From contig CAKUFI010000001.1 in assembly GCA_934647305.1 (NCBI GenBank), positions 1 to 64,000 of the forward strand: 64,000 nt of DNA. The letters run 5' to 3'. The notes under the pieces are model-generated. The model ran no database searches. It was given only the letters and a program-made list of their open reading frames with translations, and was not told the DNA's origin. The position numbers were made by a program, and so were the translations under genes. Positions 19,389 through 27,808 of this stretch are shown in pieces; the stretch's first letter is position 1, and every line of letters begins with the position of its first letter. Source of the DNA: an uncultured Clostridia bacterium. Lineage in GTDB: Bacteria; Bacillota; Clostridia; Christensenellales; Aristaeellaceae.

Positions 19389-20339
19389 ATGAGCACGGCG
19401 ACGGTAAAGCGCAGCGGGCGCACGAGGAGGCTCCAGCGGATTCGCGAGAACTGGATACTGTATCTGTTTTTGCTGCCCACGTTTGCGTGGTTTGTGATTT
19501 TCCACTACTGGCCGATCTATGGCATACAGATCGCGTTTCAGAACTACAAGATCGGGCAGGCGTTCGGCAGCAGCCAGTGGGTGGGGCTGAAGTACTTCAG
19601 GCAGTTTTTCTCGTCCTACTGGTTCCCGACGGTCATGCGCAACACGGTGACGATCAGTCTGTTAGGCTTTGCGCTGAGCTTTCCGCTGCCGATCGTGCTG
19701 GCGCTGCTGCTCAACGAGGTGTCGCACGAGGGGTACAAGAAGACGGTGCAGACCATCACCTACGCGCCCCACTTCATCTCGACGGTGGTGCTGTGCGGCG
19801 CGCTGCAGCTGTTTCTGAGCCCGACGAGCGGCCTGATCGGCCGGGGCGTGAACGCGATTCGGGAGGGCATGGGCCTTGCCGACGTCAACATCCTGATGGA
19901 CGGCCCGGCGTTTAAGTGGGTGTACGTGCTCTCGGGCGTGTGGCAGGGCACGGGCTGGGCGTCGGTGATCTACTTCGCGGCGCTCTCGGCGGTCGACGTG
20001 TCGCACCTGGAGGCGGCTGAAATCGACGGCGCGAACAAGCTGCAGCGGATGTGGTACATCAACCTGCCGGTGCTGATGCCGACGATCGTCATACAGCTGA
20101 TCCTGTCCTGCGGCGGCATACTGGGCGTGGGCTTCGAGAAAGTCTACCTGCTGCAGAACGACACGATACTGGCCTATTCGGAGGTCATTTCGACCTATGT
20201 CTACCGCGCGGGCGTGAACGGGGCGCAGTTCAGCTTCGGCACGGCGGTGGGCCTGTTCAACAACCTGGTCAACGCCGCGATGCTGCTGCTGGTGAACGCG
20301 ATTGTGCGCGCGGTGGACAAGGACATGAGCCTTTTGTGA
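19389..20339 (+). CDS. Sugar ABC transporter permease 1 (LplB type), locus 1
   Basis: A 316-residue CUT1 importer permease with six predicted membrane helices. It starts after CGGGAGGAACGAG. The EAA loop, which contacts the ATPase, reads EAAEIDGANKLQRMWYINLP (about 212-231). The N-terminal pattern LFLLPTFAWFVIFHYWPIYG and APHFIST are typical of LplB/YtcP-linked systems that import oligosaccharides such as polygalacturonan or host glycan fragments. Pairs with the next permease (11-bp gap) and the binding protein at 21409. No ATPase gene is nearby. Confidence 0.93.
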   Translation: MSTATVKRSGRTRRLQRIRENWILYLFLLPTFAWFVIFHYWPIYGIQIAFQNYKIGQAFGSSQWVGLKYFRQFFSSYWFPTVMRNTVTISLLGFALSFPLPIVLALLLNEVSHEGYKKTVQTITYAPHFISTVVLCGALQLFLSPTSGLIGRGVNAIREGMGLADVNILMDGPAFKWVYVLSGVWQGTGWASVIYFAALSAVDVSHLEAAEIDGANKLQRMWYINLPVLMPTIVIQLILSCGGILGVGFEKVYLLQNDTILAYSEVISTYVYRAGVNGAQFSFGTAVGLFNNLVNAAMLLLVNAIVRAVDKDMSLL

Positions 20340-20350
20340 GGGGGAAGAGC

Positions 20351-21256
20351 ATGAATTACAAGTGGAGGGCGCAGTGCCGCTCGGACAAGGTTTTCGACGT
20401 GGTGAACTACACGCTGCTGGCGCTGCTGGCGGTTATCTGCCTGTACCCGCTGTATTACATCGTGATCGTCTCCTTCAGCCGGGACGTGGTGGGGGCGTAC
20501 CTGCTGCCCAACGGCTTCACGCTGGAGGGGTATAAGGCGGTGCTGCGCAGCAGGGACATCTGGACGGGGTACGCAAACACCATATTCTACACGGCGGCGA
20601 GCGTGGTGGTCAGCCTGACGATCACCCTACCCTGCGCGTACTCGCTTTCGCGCAGGGATCTGGACGGCAGGAACGCCTTCATGGGCTTTTTGACGGTGAC
20701 GATGTTCATCGGCGGCGGCATGATTCCGACGTACCTGGTGTACAAAAGCCTGGGCCTGCTGGACAGGCGGATGGCGATTATCCTGAGCGGCGCGTGCAGC
20801 ACCTACAACATCATCGTGGCGCGCACCTTCTTCCGCTCGACGATACCGGACGAGCTGCTGGAGGCGGCGAAGATCGACGGCTGCGGCAACGGGCGGTTCT
20901 TCGTGCAGATCGCGCTGCCGCTGTCCAAGCCGATACTGGCGGTGCTGGCGCTGTGGGTGGGCGTGGGCAGGTGGAACTCGTACTTCACCGAGATGCTGTA
21001 CCTCCGGTCGGTGGAAAAGTATCCGCTGTCGCTGTTTCTCAGGCAGATTCTGTGGCGCGTGCAGGCGATGAAGGAGCTGCTGACCAACAACAGGGAGGGC
21101 GTGGAGATCACCTCCGGCATGCTCGAGCAGGCCAAGCTGGCCTCAATCATGCAGTACGTGGTTATTATCTTCGCATCGGCGCCGCTGTTGGCCGTCTATC
21201 CGTTCATCCAGAAGTACTTTACCAAGGGCGTGATGATCGGCAGCGTCAAGGGCTGA
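20351..21256 (+). CDS. Sugar ABC transporter permease 2 (YtcP type), locus 1
   Basis: A 301-residue CUT1 permease partner. ATG 20351 follows GGGGAAGAGC; longer frames upstream overlap the first permease and were rejected. Typical features are VICLYPLYYIVIVSFS near the N-terminus, GGGMIPTYLVYKSLGLLD, the EAA loop EAAKIDGCGNGRFFVQIALP and the C-terminal KYFTKGVMIGSVKG shared by this subfamily. Forms the translocation channel with permease 1. Confidence 0.93.
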   Translation: MNYKWRAQCRSDKVFDVVNYTLLALLAVICLYPLYYIVIVSFSRDVVGAYLLPNGFTLEGYKAVLRSRDIWTGYANTIFYTAASVVVSLTITLPCAYSLSRRDLDGRNAFMGFLTVTMFIGGGMIPTYLVYKSLGLLDRRMAIILSGACSTYNIIVARTFFRSTIPDELLEAAKIDGCGNGRFFVQIALPLSKPILAVLALWVGVGRWNSYFTEMLYLRSVEKYPLSLFLRQILWRVQAMKELLTNNREGVEITSGMLEQAKLASIMQYVVIIFASAPLLAVYPFIQKYFTKGVMIGSVKG

Positions 21257-21294
21257 GAGGCGCGCAAAAAAAAACGGTTGTTTTCGGCAGGACG

Positions 21295-21323
21295 TTGCGC
21301 CGCGGAGAAAAAGAGTATACAAT
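21295..21323 (+). promoter_or_regulatory. Candidate separate promoter for the binding-protein gene
   Basis: TTGCGC (21295-21300), 17-bp spacer, TACAAT (21318-21323). It lies in the 152-bp gap after permease 2 and would let the binding protein be made in excess over the permeases. Confidence 0.55.
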
Positions 21324-21408
21324 GGGGAGGTGAGGTCTGAAAAAAGCCTGTCGCGGGGCGCGCGGCCGAAACACGATACACACAAAAACGAAAAGGAGCA
21401 TGGAATAC

Positions 21409-22992
21409 ATGAAGAAGTTCAAGCAGACGATCGCCTTTGCGCTCGCGCTGATGCTGCTGGTGAGCGGCGCGGCGATGGCCGAGGGCTACGGCTTCAACGC
21501 AAGCGGCCTGCCCATCGTGAGCGAGCCGATCACCCTGAAGATCCTGACGCAGGATCCATCCACCACCACCACCTTCTCCAAGGCGGGCGACGCGCCGGTG
21601 TGGAAGTACCTGAGCGAGAAGCTGGGCGTCAACTTCGAGTTCGAGAGCTACACGCCCGACGACCTGAGCACCAAGCTGTCCCTGATCATGGCCGACCCGG
21701 ACACCTATCCGGACATCTTCTGGCAGAGCACGCTGACCGAGGAGCAGGTGGCCTCCTACGGCGCACAGGGCATGCTGCTGAACATGAACGACCTGATCGA
21801 GCAGTACGGCGAGAACATTAAGGCTGCCTGGGCGCAGAACGCCGCCTACAAGGGCTACGCCGTTTCGACCGACGGCAACGTCTACGCGCTGCCCTCCTAT
21901 AACAACGCGGGCGTGCCGTGGACGATGATGGTCAACGACCGCTGGATGAAAAACTGCGGTATTGAGGAGTACCCCAAGAACCTGGACGAGTTCAAGGAGA
22001 TGCTCGTCAAGTTCCGCGACATGGACGCCAACGGCAATGGCGACCCCACCGACGAAATCCCCATGAACGGCAACACCAACGCCATGATTCAGGTGCTGGG
22101 CAACGCGTGCGGCCTGATGATCGACTGGCCGTGGATCGGCTGCATCTACGGCAGCGACAAGGACAGCACCGAGGCGAAGGCCATCTTCATGGACGAGCGC
22201 TACAAGTACCTGATCAGCTACGTACATGACCTGTACGCCGAGGGCCTGATCGACAGCGACATGTTCACCGTGACCGGCGACGAGCTGACCGCCCGCCGCC
22301 TGAACGACCTGTGCGGCGTGCGAACCAACCAGACTTACCCCAACAAGGAAGAGAAGTACGACCCCGACGAGTTCACCTCCATTCCGCTGATGACCTCTCC
22401 GTTCATCACCGAGCCGGTCGGCTTTGCCGGCCCGGGCTATCAGGTGTGCATGGCCGCGATCAGCGGCTACACCCGGTACCCCGAGGCGGCGGTTCGCTTC
22501 CTGGACTACTGCATGGGCGTGGACGGCACCGCGCTGTTCACCCTGGACGCGTACAAGTATGCCGAGTCCGGCGTGAGCCAGGAGGTTATCGACCTGATTC
22601 AGCCCTACCTGGACAACGACACGCACGTGGAGTTCTATGGCACCTACGGCTGCCGCTTCGTGCCCAACCTGCTCCGCGACGAGGCCAAGCTGACCGGCAA
22701 CCACATCCAGAAGACCATCAACGACAACCTGCGCGTGCCCTACACCAACGCGGGCAACACCGTGATTCAGTACACCTACTCGCTCAAGTTCACCGAGGCG
22801 GAGAACGAGGTCGTGGCGCAGTACAAGACCGACATCGACACCTACGTGAAGCAGAAGATGAACGAGTGGATCGTCAACGGCAAGATCGACGAGGAGTGGG
22901 ACGCCTACATCGACCAGCTCAAGGCCATGAACGTGGACAAGCTGACCGAGGTGCACCAGAACGCGGTCAACCGCTGGTACGGCGTGAACTGA
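21409..22992 (+). CDS. Extracellular sugar-binding protein, locus 1
   Basis: A 527-residue solute-binding protein of the LplA-like CUT1 class. The signal peptide MKKFKQTIAFALALMLLVSG ends in AMA-EG, a type I cleavage site; there is no lipobox cysteine, which is unusual for a cell-surface binding protein in a single-membrane Firmicute. The mature N-terminus (ITLKILTQDPS, WKYLSEKLGVNFEFESY, DPDTYPDIFW) is typical. ATG 21409 was preferred to ATG 21400 because the latter lies 1 bp after the ribosome site AAAGGAG. Delivers substrate to the two upstream permeases. Confidence 0.9.
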   Translation: MKKFKQTIAFALALMLLVSGAAMAEGYGFNASGLPIVSEPITLKILTQDPSTTTTFSKAGDAPVWKYLSEKLGVNFEFESYTPDDLSTKLSLIMADPDTYPDIFWQSTLTEEQVASYGAQGMLLNMNDLIEQYGENIKAAWAQNAAYKGYAVSTDGNVYALPSYNNAGVPWTMMVNDRWMKNCGIEEYPKNLDEFKEMLVKFRDMDANGNGDPTDEIPMNGNTNAMIQVLGNACGLMIDWPWIGCIYGSDKDSTEAKAIFMDERYKYLISYVHDLYAEGLIDSDMFTVTGDELTARRLNDLCGVRTNQTYPNKEEKYDPDEFTSIPLMTSPFITEPVGFAGPGYQVCMAAISGYTRYPEAAVRFLDYCMGVDGTALFTLDAYKYAESGVSQEVIDLIQPYLDNDTHVEFYGTYGCRFVPNLLRDEAKLTGNHIQKTINDNLRVPYTNAGNTVIQYTYSLKFTEAENEVVAQYKTDIDTYVKQKMNEWIVNGKIDEEWDAYIDQLKAMNVDKLTEVHQNAVNRWYGVN

Positions 22993-23011
22993 GGCTGAAG
23001 GAAACGTTCGA

Positions 23012-23039
23012 GAGGCGGCTTTTCTGAGAAAAGCCCCTC
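23012..23039 (+). terminator. Hairpin after the locus-1 binding protein gene
   Basis: GGCTTTTC-TGA-GAAAAGCC with flanking GAGG/CCTC pairs, 20 bp after the stop. No T run follows because the 239-bp hairpin element begins here. It resembles the variable hairpin of the repeat family at 27671-27700. Confidence 0.5.
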
Positions 23040-23275
23040 AGCTTGTCAAAAAAGGTTTTGACAAGCTGGTGGACGGGGAAGCAAGCTCCCCCGCCACTGC
23101 CACCCTCACCAGTTTTTGCTGAAATCTAAGAGATTTCCGGGCGCAAAAACTGCAAGGAAACGATTTTTGCTCTGGAAAATGAGATTTTCCGGCGCAAAAA
23201 TCGTCCCGTGCCCACCGTACACGCCGCTGGGCGCGATTGAAAGTTCGAGAGGGTTGCGACCCTCTCGAGCTCTCC
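23037..23275 (+). repeat. Four-hairpin non-coding repeat element, copy 1
   Basis: A 239-bp sequence repeated at 35167-35405 with 6 mismatches. In order it folds as: GCTTGTCAAAA/TTTTGACAAGC; AGTTTTTGC/GCAAAAACT enclosing GAAATCT/AGATTTC; CGATTTTTGC/GCAAAAATCG enclosing GGAAAAT/ATTTTCC; and CGAGAGGGT/ACCCTCTCG. The near-perfect pairing of every segment and the absence of a shared, well-initiated protein frame argue for an RNA- or DNA-structure element. The 23276-23430 remainder of the gap holds a short stretch resembling the 120-bp unit at 27331-27670 in reverse orientation and a hairpin at 23363-23393. Confidence 0.9.
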
Positions 23276-23362
23276 CGAAAAGCACACGCTTCCGCTCTAT
23301 AACGAGCAAAGTGGAGCATCATTCAGGAATGACCGTTCGTTTGCGGAGACCGTTATGCACAT

Positions 23363-23393
23363 AGCCAGGAGCGCGCTTTCGCGCCCCTGGCTT
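23363..23393 (+). terminator. GC-rich hairpin before the AraC gene
   Basis: AGCCAGG-(A)-GCGCG / CGCGC-(CC)-CTGGCT with a CTTT loop. It is followed by TTGTCG, not a T run, so it may be a terminator, a processing site or a leader structure for the regulator gene. Confidence 0.4.
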
Positions 23394-23430
23394 GTCGCGG
23401 CAAAATGAAAAACGCGAGGAGAGAAGCCCT

Positions 23431-25617
23431 ATGCGCCCGAGAAAGGTTCGGCTCAGGAGCCGCGTGCTCATCGAATACACCGTTCGCTACGGCAGCCTTT
23501 TACTGTGCTGCACGCTGGCGACGGCGCTTCTGTGCGGCTGGCTGCTGCGCCAGTATAAGGAGCAGGTGACCGCGAGCACCGCCAGAAGCCTGGAAACCGC
23601 CGTGCAGGCGCTGGAAAAGCTGGCCGCGAGGCAGGGGGAGATGGCGCGGGAAATCTACCTCAACGCGCTGTCCTCGCCCGAGGCCATGGCGGAGGGTGAG
23701 CTGGAGGCGAAGCGGGGCATCGAGCAGCTGGACACCTTTCGGGACGCGCTGCTGCTGAACGACTGCGTGGTCGCCTTTTACGAGGCCGACAGCTACTTTA
23801 CCAACGCCGGGCGCACCTCCGCGGAGACCTTCGAGGGGCGCACGCTGAACCTGGACGAACAGAGCCGCGCGCGTCTGGCGGACAGGCTGGAAAAGCGGGG
23901 CGAGGCCGGGTGCATCCTGCTGCGGGACAGAAGCGGGCAGGGCGTGCTGATGTACCTGTATCCCGCGCCCAACGTGTACGCCGAGGATCGGAAGGTGATC
24001 GGGTACGTCGTGCGCGAAAAGACCATGGCGGAGTACCTGAGGAGCGTGCTGCCCGAGGCGTGCTGCGCGCTGGCGGTGACGCAGGACGGGCAGACGGCGG
24101 TGCGCATGCCGCGGGAGGGGATGCCTGCGGAAAAGGCCGGGGCGCTGTTTGAGCGGCTGCGTGCGGACGGGGACGCGCCCGGGATGGGGTATGTGCCGTT
24201 TGAGTACCCGCTGCCCTACGGCATGCGGCTGTACGTGGCGCTGGACGAGGGATACCTGCTGGCCGACTTCCTGCTGGTGAGCCGGGTGGCGAACGGGGTG
24301 CTGATCGGGCTGGCTCTGGCGATGGCGGGACTGCTGTTCGTGCTGAACCTGGGCGCGGTGCGGCCGATACAGGATCTGAGCGAGCTGGTGCGCACGCACG
24401 CGGGCGACGCGCCGGCCGGGGATTCGAGAAGCGAGCTGCTGATCATGCGCGAGATGATCTCGCACGCCTACGTGGAGCAGGACGCGCGCGAAAACCGGCA
24501 GCGCGAGGCGAACGTCGAGATGGCCGCGCAGCTGTCTCGGCTGCTGCTGGGCGGGTTTACCGGCCGGGAAGGCACGGTGCGCGACTTTATCCACAGCATT
24601 CGCCCGGCGGTGAAGGACGGGGCGTACGCGGTGGTCGCGCTGGCCTGCCGAAGCGGCGAGGAGGCGGAGAGGCTGTATCAGAAAATGTGCGCGCGGGAGG
24701 ACATGATCTGCCGCAGGGAACAGGCGGGCGAATACGACGCGGTGCTGCTGATCGTGGGGCTGGCCGACCCGGACGCACAGTGCGCTCAGCGGGAAAAAAT
24801 CTGCCGGGAGCTGCTTGAGCAGGCGCAGGAGGCGCGCGCGGTGGCCGCCGCTGGACGGGCCTATCCCAGGCTGCGCGAAATTCACCGCTCGGGCGACGAG
24901 ACCACCGCCATCCTCAAGGGACGGCCCGGCGCGCCGGAGGGCAGCGTGCTGGTGTTCGAGCGGGTCATACGCGACGGCGGAAGCTACGTGATTCCGGCCA
25001 ATACGCAGTCGGCGATCCAGGCGGGCGTGCGCGCGGGCGACGAAAAGGCGACGACCGCCGCCTGCAGGGAGGCGCTTGAGGGGATTCGGGCGCTCGAGGG
25101 CGAGCTGGCGAAGGCGTACGCGGGGTATCTGCTGGTGCAGCAGGTGACGGAACTGCTCCGGGAGCAGCGCTTTCCGCAGCGGCAGATCGCCGCGCTGAAC
25201 GCGGTCACGGGGCGCGAGTCGAGCGCGTTCGAGAAGGAATTCCTCGAGGCGCTGGGCAAGGCGTTCGAGGCCGCGAAACCTGAAAAGCAGCCGGTGGACG
25301 AGATACTGGCCTGCATCGACGCGAATTACTGCGACAACGAGCTGAGCCTGGACAGCCTGGGGACGCAGTTCCACATGACCGCGTCCAACGTCAGCAAGAT
25401 GATCAAGGCGAAGACCGGCATGAACTACAACGACTACCTGTCCGGGCTGCGGATGGAGCAGGCCAGGCGGCTGCTGGAGATTACCGACCTGAAGCTGCAG
25501 GAGATCGTGCTGAGGGTGGGGTACGTGGACGCGGCCTCCTTCAGCCGGAAGTTCAAGGCGCTCGAGGGCGAGTCGCCCAACGAATACCGCGTGAGGCGGC
25601 GCGAGGGCAGAATCTGA
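23431..25617 (+). CDS. AraC-family sensor-regulator with extracytoplasmic domain, locus 1
   Basis: A 728-residue one-component regulator of the YesS type. ATG 23431 follows GAGGAGAG; the frame is open upstream but lacks a better start. One membrane helix lies near residues 25-45 and a second near 285-305, bounding an extracytoplasmic sensor domain of roughly 240 residues. A cytoplasmic linker leads to two AraC helix-turn-helix motifs at the C-terminus (about 625-728): LSLDSLGTQFHMTASNVSKM and LKLQEIVLRVGYVDAASFSR. It probably senses a ligand outside the membrane or a liganded binding protein and activates locus 1. Confidence 0.9.
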   Translation: MRPRKVRLRSRVLIEYTVRYGSLLLCCTLATALLCGWLLRQYKEQVTASTARSLETAVQALEKLAARQGEMAREIYLNALSSPEAMAEGELEAKRGIEQLDTFRDALLLNDCVVAFYEADSYFTNAGRTSAETFEGRTLNLDEQSRARLADRLEKRGEAGCILLRDRSGQGVLMYLYPAPNVYAEDRKVIGYVVREKTMAEYLRSVLPEACCALAVTQDGQTAVRMPREGMPAEKAGALFERLRADGDAPGMGYVPFEYPLPYGMRLYVALDEGYLLADFLLVSRVANGVLIGLALAMAGLLFVLNLGAVRPIQDLSELVRTHAGDAPAGDSRSELLIMREMISHAYVEQDARENRQREANVEMAAQLSRLLLGGFTGREGTVRDFIHSIRPAVKDGAYAVVALACRSGEEAERLYQKMCAREDMICRREQAGEYDAVLLIVGLADPDAQCAQREKICRELLEQAQEARAVAAAGRAYPRLREIHRSGDETTAILKGRPGAPEGSVLVFERVIRDGGSYVIPANTQSAIQAGVRAGDEKATTAACREALEGIRALEGELAKAYAGYLLVQQVTELLREQRFPQRQIAALNAVTGRESSAFEKEFLEALGKAFEAAKPEKQPVDEILACIDANYCDNELSLDSLGTQFHMTASNVSKMIKAKTGMNYNDYLSGLRMEQARRLLEITDLKLQEIVLRVGYVDAASFSRKFKALEGESPNEYRVRRREGRI

Positions 25618-25638
25618 GGACAAGAGACGGGAGGAACG

Positions 25639-26301
25639 ATGGAGGGCTTTACGTATCAATGGGACGAGCGGGGCGCGCGGCTGGAAACCTATGAGTGGGA
25701 CAACGTGTGGTGGGAGCACACCGAGGACCGGCAGGCGCCGCGGGCGCTGATCGTGGGGGACTCGATTTCCTGCGGGTATCGCGGGAAGGTGAACGAGCTG
25801 CTCGCGGGCGAGGTGCGCGCCGACGGGTTCGGCACCTCGAAGGCGGCGGACAATCCGGCGTTTCCCGCGGCGCTCGAGCTGTTTCTGGCGCAGCAGGGGC
25901 ACACGGAGTACCTGCTGCTCAACAACGGGCTGCACGGCTGGCACCTGAGCGAGGAGGAATACGCGGCACACTACGCGCGATTGGCAGACTTTCTGCGCGG
26001 GAAGCGGCCTGAGGCGAAGGCGATGCTGCTGCTGACCACGCCGGTTCGCGACAGGGCGTGTCTTGAGCGGTTCGACGCGCGCAACGAACGCGTGATCGGG
26101 CGCAACAAGCAGGCACGGGAAATCGCCGGGGCGCGGGGGATCGAGGTGATCGACCTGTACGGCCTGCTGGAAAACCGGCCGGAGCTGTACTCGCCCGACG
26201 GGGTGCACCTGAGGGCGGAGGGATATGCGCTGCTGGCCGGACGGATTGCGCGGGCAATTCGCGGCGAAACGCTTGCGCAAGGGGCGATTGAGGTGGTATA
26301 A
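25639..26301 (+). CDS. SGNH/GDSL hydrolase
   Basis: A 220-residue esterase-like protein, 21 bp after the AraC gene, starting after GACGGGAGGAACG. Block I reads ALIVGDSISCG (nucleophile Ser in GDS), the Asn block is NNGLHGWHL, and the catalytic Asp-His pair is in SPDGVHL near the C-terminus. No signal peptide, so it likely deacylates imported sugars (for example acetyl groups) in the cytoplasm. The ordinary block II glycine is not obvious. Its operon position behind a sugar transporter supports a role in glycan catabolism. Confidence 0.85.
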   Translation: MEGFTYQWDERGARLETYEWDNVWWEHTEDRQAPRALIVGDSISCGYRGKVNELLAGEVRADGFGTSKAADNPAFPAALELFLAQQGHTEYLLLNNGLHGWHLSEEEYAAHYARLADFLRGKRPEAKAMLLLTTPVRDRACLERFDARNERVIGRNKQAREIAGARGIEVIDLYGLLENRPELYSPDGVHLRAEGYALLAGRIARAIRGETLAQGAIEVV

Positions 26302-26302
26302 T
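26273..26302 (+). promoter_or_regulatory. Internal promoter ahead of the isomerase/epimerase gene
   Basis: TTGCGC (26273-26278), 18-bp spacer, TATAAT (26297-26302), overlapping the 3' end of the SGNH gene and its stop codon. Confidence 0.55.
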
Positions 26303-26337
26303 GTGCCTGCCGAATACAAAACAGGAGGTTATGACAT

Positions 26338-27252
26338 ATGATTCGGATTGCGGTACAGACGGGCGGCCCGGAGGAGCTGCTGGGTATTGACGGCGCATAC
26401 AGACTGATCAGCGAGGCGGGCTTCGATGGCGTGGACGCGAATATCGACCACCTGCTGTCCGGGCGGGACATCTGGGAGCGTCGGCTGAGCCCGGCCTTCG
26501 AGGCGAAGGGCAAGGCGGCGCTTGCGTACTTCAAGCCGTGGAAGGACGCAGCGGAGAAGTACGGACTGGACAACTATCAGGCGCATGCGCCCTTCCCGAG
26601 CTACGTGGCGGGGGAGGATGGCGGCTACAACGAGAAGCTGATCGGGATGCTCAAGACCTGCCTGATGGGCTGCGACTACATCGGCTGCAGGCGGCTGATC
26701 ATTCACCCGTTCTTCCTGGGCTACAACGACCAGCTGACCCCCGAGCGCGAATGGGAGGTCAACCTCGAACGCTACAGCGCGCTGATTCCGGCGGCAAAGG
26801 AATACGGCGTGACCATCTGCCTGGAAAACATGTTTACCGGGCACAATCACAAGATTTACTCGGCCTGCTGCTCGGACATCACAATCGCCTGCGCCTATAT
26901 CGACGAGCTGAACCGGCGCGCGGGCGCGAGGTGCTTTGGCTTCTGCCTGGACACCGGACACCTGCTGCTGCTGGGCAAGGACATCAAAAACACGATGGTG
27001 CAGCTGGGCGACCGCATTGAGGCCTTCCACGTGCACGACAACAACGGCCTGGACGATCAGCACCTCGCGCCGTACATGGGCGTGTTGGACTGGGAGCGGT
27101 TTATCGAGGGCCTGCGCGCGATCGGCTACGACAAGACGATGAGCTTTGAGACCTTCAACGTGTTCAACGTGATGCACCCAGAGGTTGCCTGCGAGATGCT
27201 CAGAGTGATCGAGAAAACCGGACGAATGTTCGCCCGGCGCGCGGCGGAATAA
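26338..27252 (+). CDS. Sugar phosphate isomerase/epimerase (AP endonuclease 2-like TIM barrel)
   Basis: A 304-residue xylose-isomerase-like TIM barrel. ATG 26338 follows AGGAGG. Metal-site regions are visible: RRLIIHPFF, TICLENMF (Glu), FGFCLDTGHLLLLG (Asp and His), IEAFHVHDNNGLDDQHLAPY (His/Asp pair) and MSFETFN (Glu). Members interconvert ketoses or keto-acids of unusual sugars, inositols or uronates. Its position after the locus-1 transporter suggests it acts on the imported sugar; the exact substrate is not readable. A terminator follows. Confidence 0.88.
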   Translation: MIRIAVQTGGPEELLGIDGAYRLISEAGFDGVDANIDHLLSGRDIWERRLSPAFEAKGKAALAYFKPWKDAAEKYGLDNYQAHAPFPSYVAGEDGGYNEKLIGMLKTCLMGCDYIGCRRLIIHPFFLGYNDQLTPEREWEVNLERYSALIPAAKEYGVTICLENMFTGHNHKIYSACCSDITIACAYIDELNRRAGARCFGFCLDTGHLLLLGKDIKNTMVQLGDRIEAFHVHDNNGLDDQHLAPYMGVLDWERFIEGLRAIGYDKTMSFETFNVFNVMHPEVACEMLRVIEKTGRMFARRAAE

Positions 27253-27262
27253 GGACAAACGC

Positions 27263-27294
27263 GACTCCCGTTGGGCTATGCCCGGCGGGAGTTT
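27263..27294 (+). terminator. Terminator closing sugar locus 1
   Basis: ACTCCCG-TT-GGGC / CCGG-CGGGAGT stem followed by TTTTG, 10 bp after the isomerase stop codon. Confidence 0.85.
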
Positions 27295-27330
27295 TGTGTG
27301 TTCTTGAGGTGTGCCTGAATCGTTTTTTCG

Positions 27331-27670
27331 GGAGAACGGTAAGGAATTATTTGGCAGGCTTGTATGTGAAAGGGTAGCCGAAAAGAACGATTCATTCGGA
27401 GAGTCATGAGTTGCGTGGAACAAAGCGTTTTCAGAGAGTGGCGAGGGATTATCAGTAGACTTCGCGCGCGAGAGGGTTTGAGGAAAGCAGGTCGGAAGGG
27501 GAAGTGCATATCGCCCGGATGATGCGTTATGAGGAACAAAGCGTTTTTTGGAGGGAGAACAGCAAGGAAGTATTTAGCAGACTTGTACGTGAAAGGGTAG
27601 CCGAAAAGCGGGTCGGTAGGGGAAATGCATATCGCCCGGATGATGCGTTTCGCGGATCAGAGTGTTTTCC
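27331..27670 (+). repeat. Degenerate 120-bp tandem repeat, three units
   Basis: Units of about 101, 119 and 120 bp, at 27331-27431, 27432-27550 and 27551-27670. Each opens near a GGGAGAAC-like string and closes with a GCGTTTT-like string. Identical strings include GTGAAAGGGTAGCCGAAAAG at 27366 and 27589, and a 22-nt string at 27506-27527 repeated at 27627-27648 (121 bp apart). The middle unit is the most diverged in its first half. No convincing gene spans the tract: open frames exist but lack ribosome sites and simply follow the repeat. The 27253-27808 gap is filled by this tract, the hairpin variant and the next promoter. Confidence 0.8.
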
Positions 27671-27743
27671 GGGAGAGCTCGAGAGGCGCCTTTTTCAAAA
27701 AGGCGGCCTCTCGAATGTACCTGGCGGCCTCTCGAACGTTCCT
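27671..27743 (+). repeat. Hairpin-element variant and 21-bp direct repeat
   Basis: The string GGGAGAGCTCGAGAGG at 27671-27686 is the reverse complement of the right end of the 239-bp element at 23037 and 35167. It opens a hairpin with inner arms GCCTTTTT/AAAAAGGC and closing CCTCTCG. The 3' half continues as two tandem 21-bp units starting GGCGGCCTCTCGAA at 27702 and 27723. The second ends 9 bp before a strong -35 box. Confidence 0.8.
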
Positions 27744-27752
27744 TCCCCGGGC

Positions 27753-27781
27753 TTGACATTCGGCGAAAGGCGCTGTACAAT
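27753..27781 (+). promoter_or_regulatory. Strong sigma-A promoter for the DUF3048 gene
   Basis: TTGACA (27753-27758), 17-bp spacer, TACAAT (27776-27781), followed by ACAGGAGGTGA ribosome site. Confidence 0.85.
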
Positions 27782-27808
27782 AAATGAACCTACAGGAGGT
27801 GAAATGAT

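Noticed and set aside
19266..19505. Longer transposase frame continuing toward 19505 on the minus strand
   Set aside because: The stretch beyond the KKRAIV region has no transposase character and overlaps the start of the permease gene.
23038..23322. Short minus-strand open frames inside the hairpin element (also 35168-35533)
   Set aside because: They exist in both copies only because the DNA is the same. They start in different contexts, have no ribosome sites, and the sequence is explained by stems.
27331..27670. CRISPR array
   Set aside because: Units are about 120 bp, diverged, without constant short repeats and unique spacers, and no cas genes are near.
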